From Candidatus Sulfopaludibacter sp. SbA3 (GTDB lineage Bacteria > Acidobacteriota > Terriglobia > Bryobacterales > Bryobacteraceae), in assembly GCA_900290315.1 (NCBI GenBank), contig OKRF01000049.1:34454-40766 (forward strand): a DNA stretch of 6,313 nucleotides. Reading direction: 5' to 3'. Both the position numbers and the translations under genes were made by a program. The notes below the pieces were generated by a model. That model saw only the letters and a program-made list of their open reading frames with translations. It made no database searches and was not told the DNA's origin. Below are positions 5,816-6,313 of this stretch, one piece after another; within the stretch, counting starts at the first letter, position 1; every line of letters starts with the position of its first letter.

Positions 5816-5836
5816 GGCTGGCAAATGCCACGCTAC
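5816..5836 (-). repeat. Possible short GTAG-hairpin unit abutting the oxidoreductase start
   Basis: On the minus strand this reads GTAGCG followed by TGGC-ATTT-GCCA, a 4-bp stem, and ends directly at the ATG. It shares the GTAGCG head and the head-plus-hairpin plan with the main repeat but not the stem sequence. Membership of the same family is a guess. Confidence 0.35.
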
Positions 5837-5854
5837 CACTTTTCCACCGCGTTC

Positions 5855-5911
5855 GTAGCCCCGGCGATCTGGTCGCGGGCCCGCGACGCACGCGTGACGC
5901 CGGCCGCCTAC
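5855..5911. repeat. Degenerate inverted doublet of the hairpin repeat (copies R5 and R6)
   Basis: R5 (5855-5880, +) matches the family consensus at 22 of 26 positions. R6 (minus strand from 5911) begins GTAGGCGGCCGGCGTC and aligns only with small insertions. They are head to head like R2/R3. At their junction lies a perfect 16-bp palindrome, GTCGCGGGCCCGCGAC (5872-5887). The pilZ stop codon TAG (5910-5908) is inside the GTAG end of R6. The doublet fills most of the 92-bp gap between pilZ and the oxidoreductase gene. Confidence 0.6.
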
Positions 5912-6270
5912 GCCACGGCGAGTCTTCGTTCCGGACGGCGGTCGCGGTCCACCTTCGAGCGCTTGCTGCGGAACTGATGGCTGAGGGTTCGCAACGCGGT
6001 GCCGCGGCCATCCACCCGTGTAACGGAGGCGGCGAGGCACAACCGCACCATGTCCGTGCCGTGATAAAGCCCGGTCCAGTCCATGGCGATTTCCAGCCGG
6101 GTGCCAACTGCCAACTCTTCGTGGATGTCGATGAGAAGTCCGCCAGCACTCATGTTGCGAGTGCTGCCGCTTTTCCACGCGGAGTCCGCCACGCGATACT
6201 GAAGCCGCGTCTTGATGCCGTAGCGGTCCGTAGCGCGCCGATTGTCGTCTTTCCAGCTCAGCGAAGTCAT
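5908..6270 (-). CDS. PilZ-domain protein, probable cyclic di-GMP receptor
   Basis: A single-domain protein of 120 residues. Both halves of the PilZ ligand signature are present: RxxxR as R12-A-T-D-R16 in RRATDRYGIKTRLQYRV, and (D/N)xSxxG as N39-M-S-A-G-G44 in STRNMSAGGLLIDI. The remainder (VGTRLEIAMDW, VRLCLAASVTRV) fits the small beta-barrel. Such proteins bind cyclic di-GMP and relay it to a partner, commonly in motility, surface or polysaccharide control; the partner is not visible here. ATG 6270 gives the usual spacing to the RxxxR motif, but the frame stays open to the window edge, with a TTG at 6300, so an earlier start is possible. The Shine-Dalgarno is poor. The C-terminal tail after HQF is very basic (RSKRSK...RRPERR) and ends at a stop inside repeat R6, so the tail may be partly a product of that insertion. 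Confidence 0.85.
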   Translation of the reverse strand: MTSLSWKDDNRRATDRYGIKTRLQYRVADSAWKSGSTRNMSAGGLLIDIHEELAVGTRLEIAMDWTGLYHGTDMVRLCLAASVTRVDGRGTALRTLSHQFRSKRSKVDRDRRPERRLAVA

Positions 6271-6313
6271 AGATCCATTCTGGCGAGCCTTTGTAAACAA
6301 TGGATGAAGCTCC

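Noticed and set aside
4775..5977. A 400-codon open frame on the plus strand
   Set aside because: It lies antisense over the well-supported oxidoreductase. Long empty frames opposite GC-rich genes are common, and its translation shows no recognisable domain.
5816..6178. N-terminal extension of the oxidoreductase by 121 residues
   Set aside because: The extension is a shadow of pilZ and the repeat gap, with basic low-complexity composition, and would bury the signal peptide that begins at 5815.

Overview
The window looks like chromosome of an Acidobacteriota bacterium, most likely from the Solibacter/Bryobacterales side. The main reason is the tandem of an acidobacterial-type PadR regulator and an 'ADOP' (acidobacterial duplicated orphan permease), a pair known as a large paralogous set in that phylum. 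GC-rich coding sequence, a secreted FAD-dependent oxidoreductase of the PF12831 type and a DUF4412-like protein fit the same origin. The taxonomy is inference; there is no rRNA or other marker.

Layout. Bases 1-154 hold the end of a dispersed hairpin repeat, one arm of a 17-bp inverted repeat, and a TATAAT box so close to the padR ATG that the transcript may be leaderless. padR (155-493, +) and the permease (528-3161, +) form a two-gene unit, joined by a hairpin repeat that supplies the padR stop codon and ends just before the permease Shine-Dalgarno. Bases 3162-3631, between the convergent ends of the permease and the next gene, contain no convincing gene. They are packed with hairpins: a probable terminator, a 62-bp inverted repeat doublet, a 69-bp module present twice at a 121-bp offset, and an unrelated stem-loop. 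On the minus strand, read right to left, come a PilZ protein (6270-5908), a 92-bp gap made almost entirely of repeat units, a signal-peptide-bearing FAD oxidoreductase (5815-4202), and an 18-nt gap leading in the same frame to a proline-rich DUF4412-like protein (4183-3632) whose secretion signal is missing.

How the genes may work together. PadR very probably senses a small molecule and represses its own unit, and the permease would be a MacB/FtsX-type membrane protein without its own ATPase. The minus-strand genes may be co-transcribed, but nothing shows that they share a pathway. PilZ would respond to cyclic di-GMP, and the oxidoreductase would act outside the cytoplasm on an unknown substrate.

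The most distinctive feature is the repeat family. Short units beginning GTA(A/G) followed by a hairpin, often as inverted pairs, lie at most gene borders here. They resemble REP/REPIN elements, show a compensatory base-pair change between copies, and provide stop codons for two genes. I found no new enzyme system or defence system in the window.
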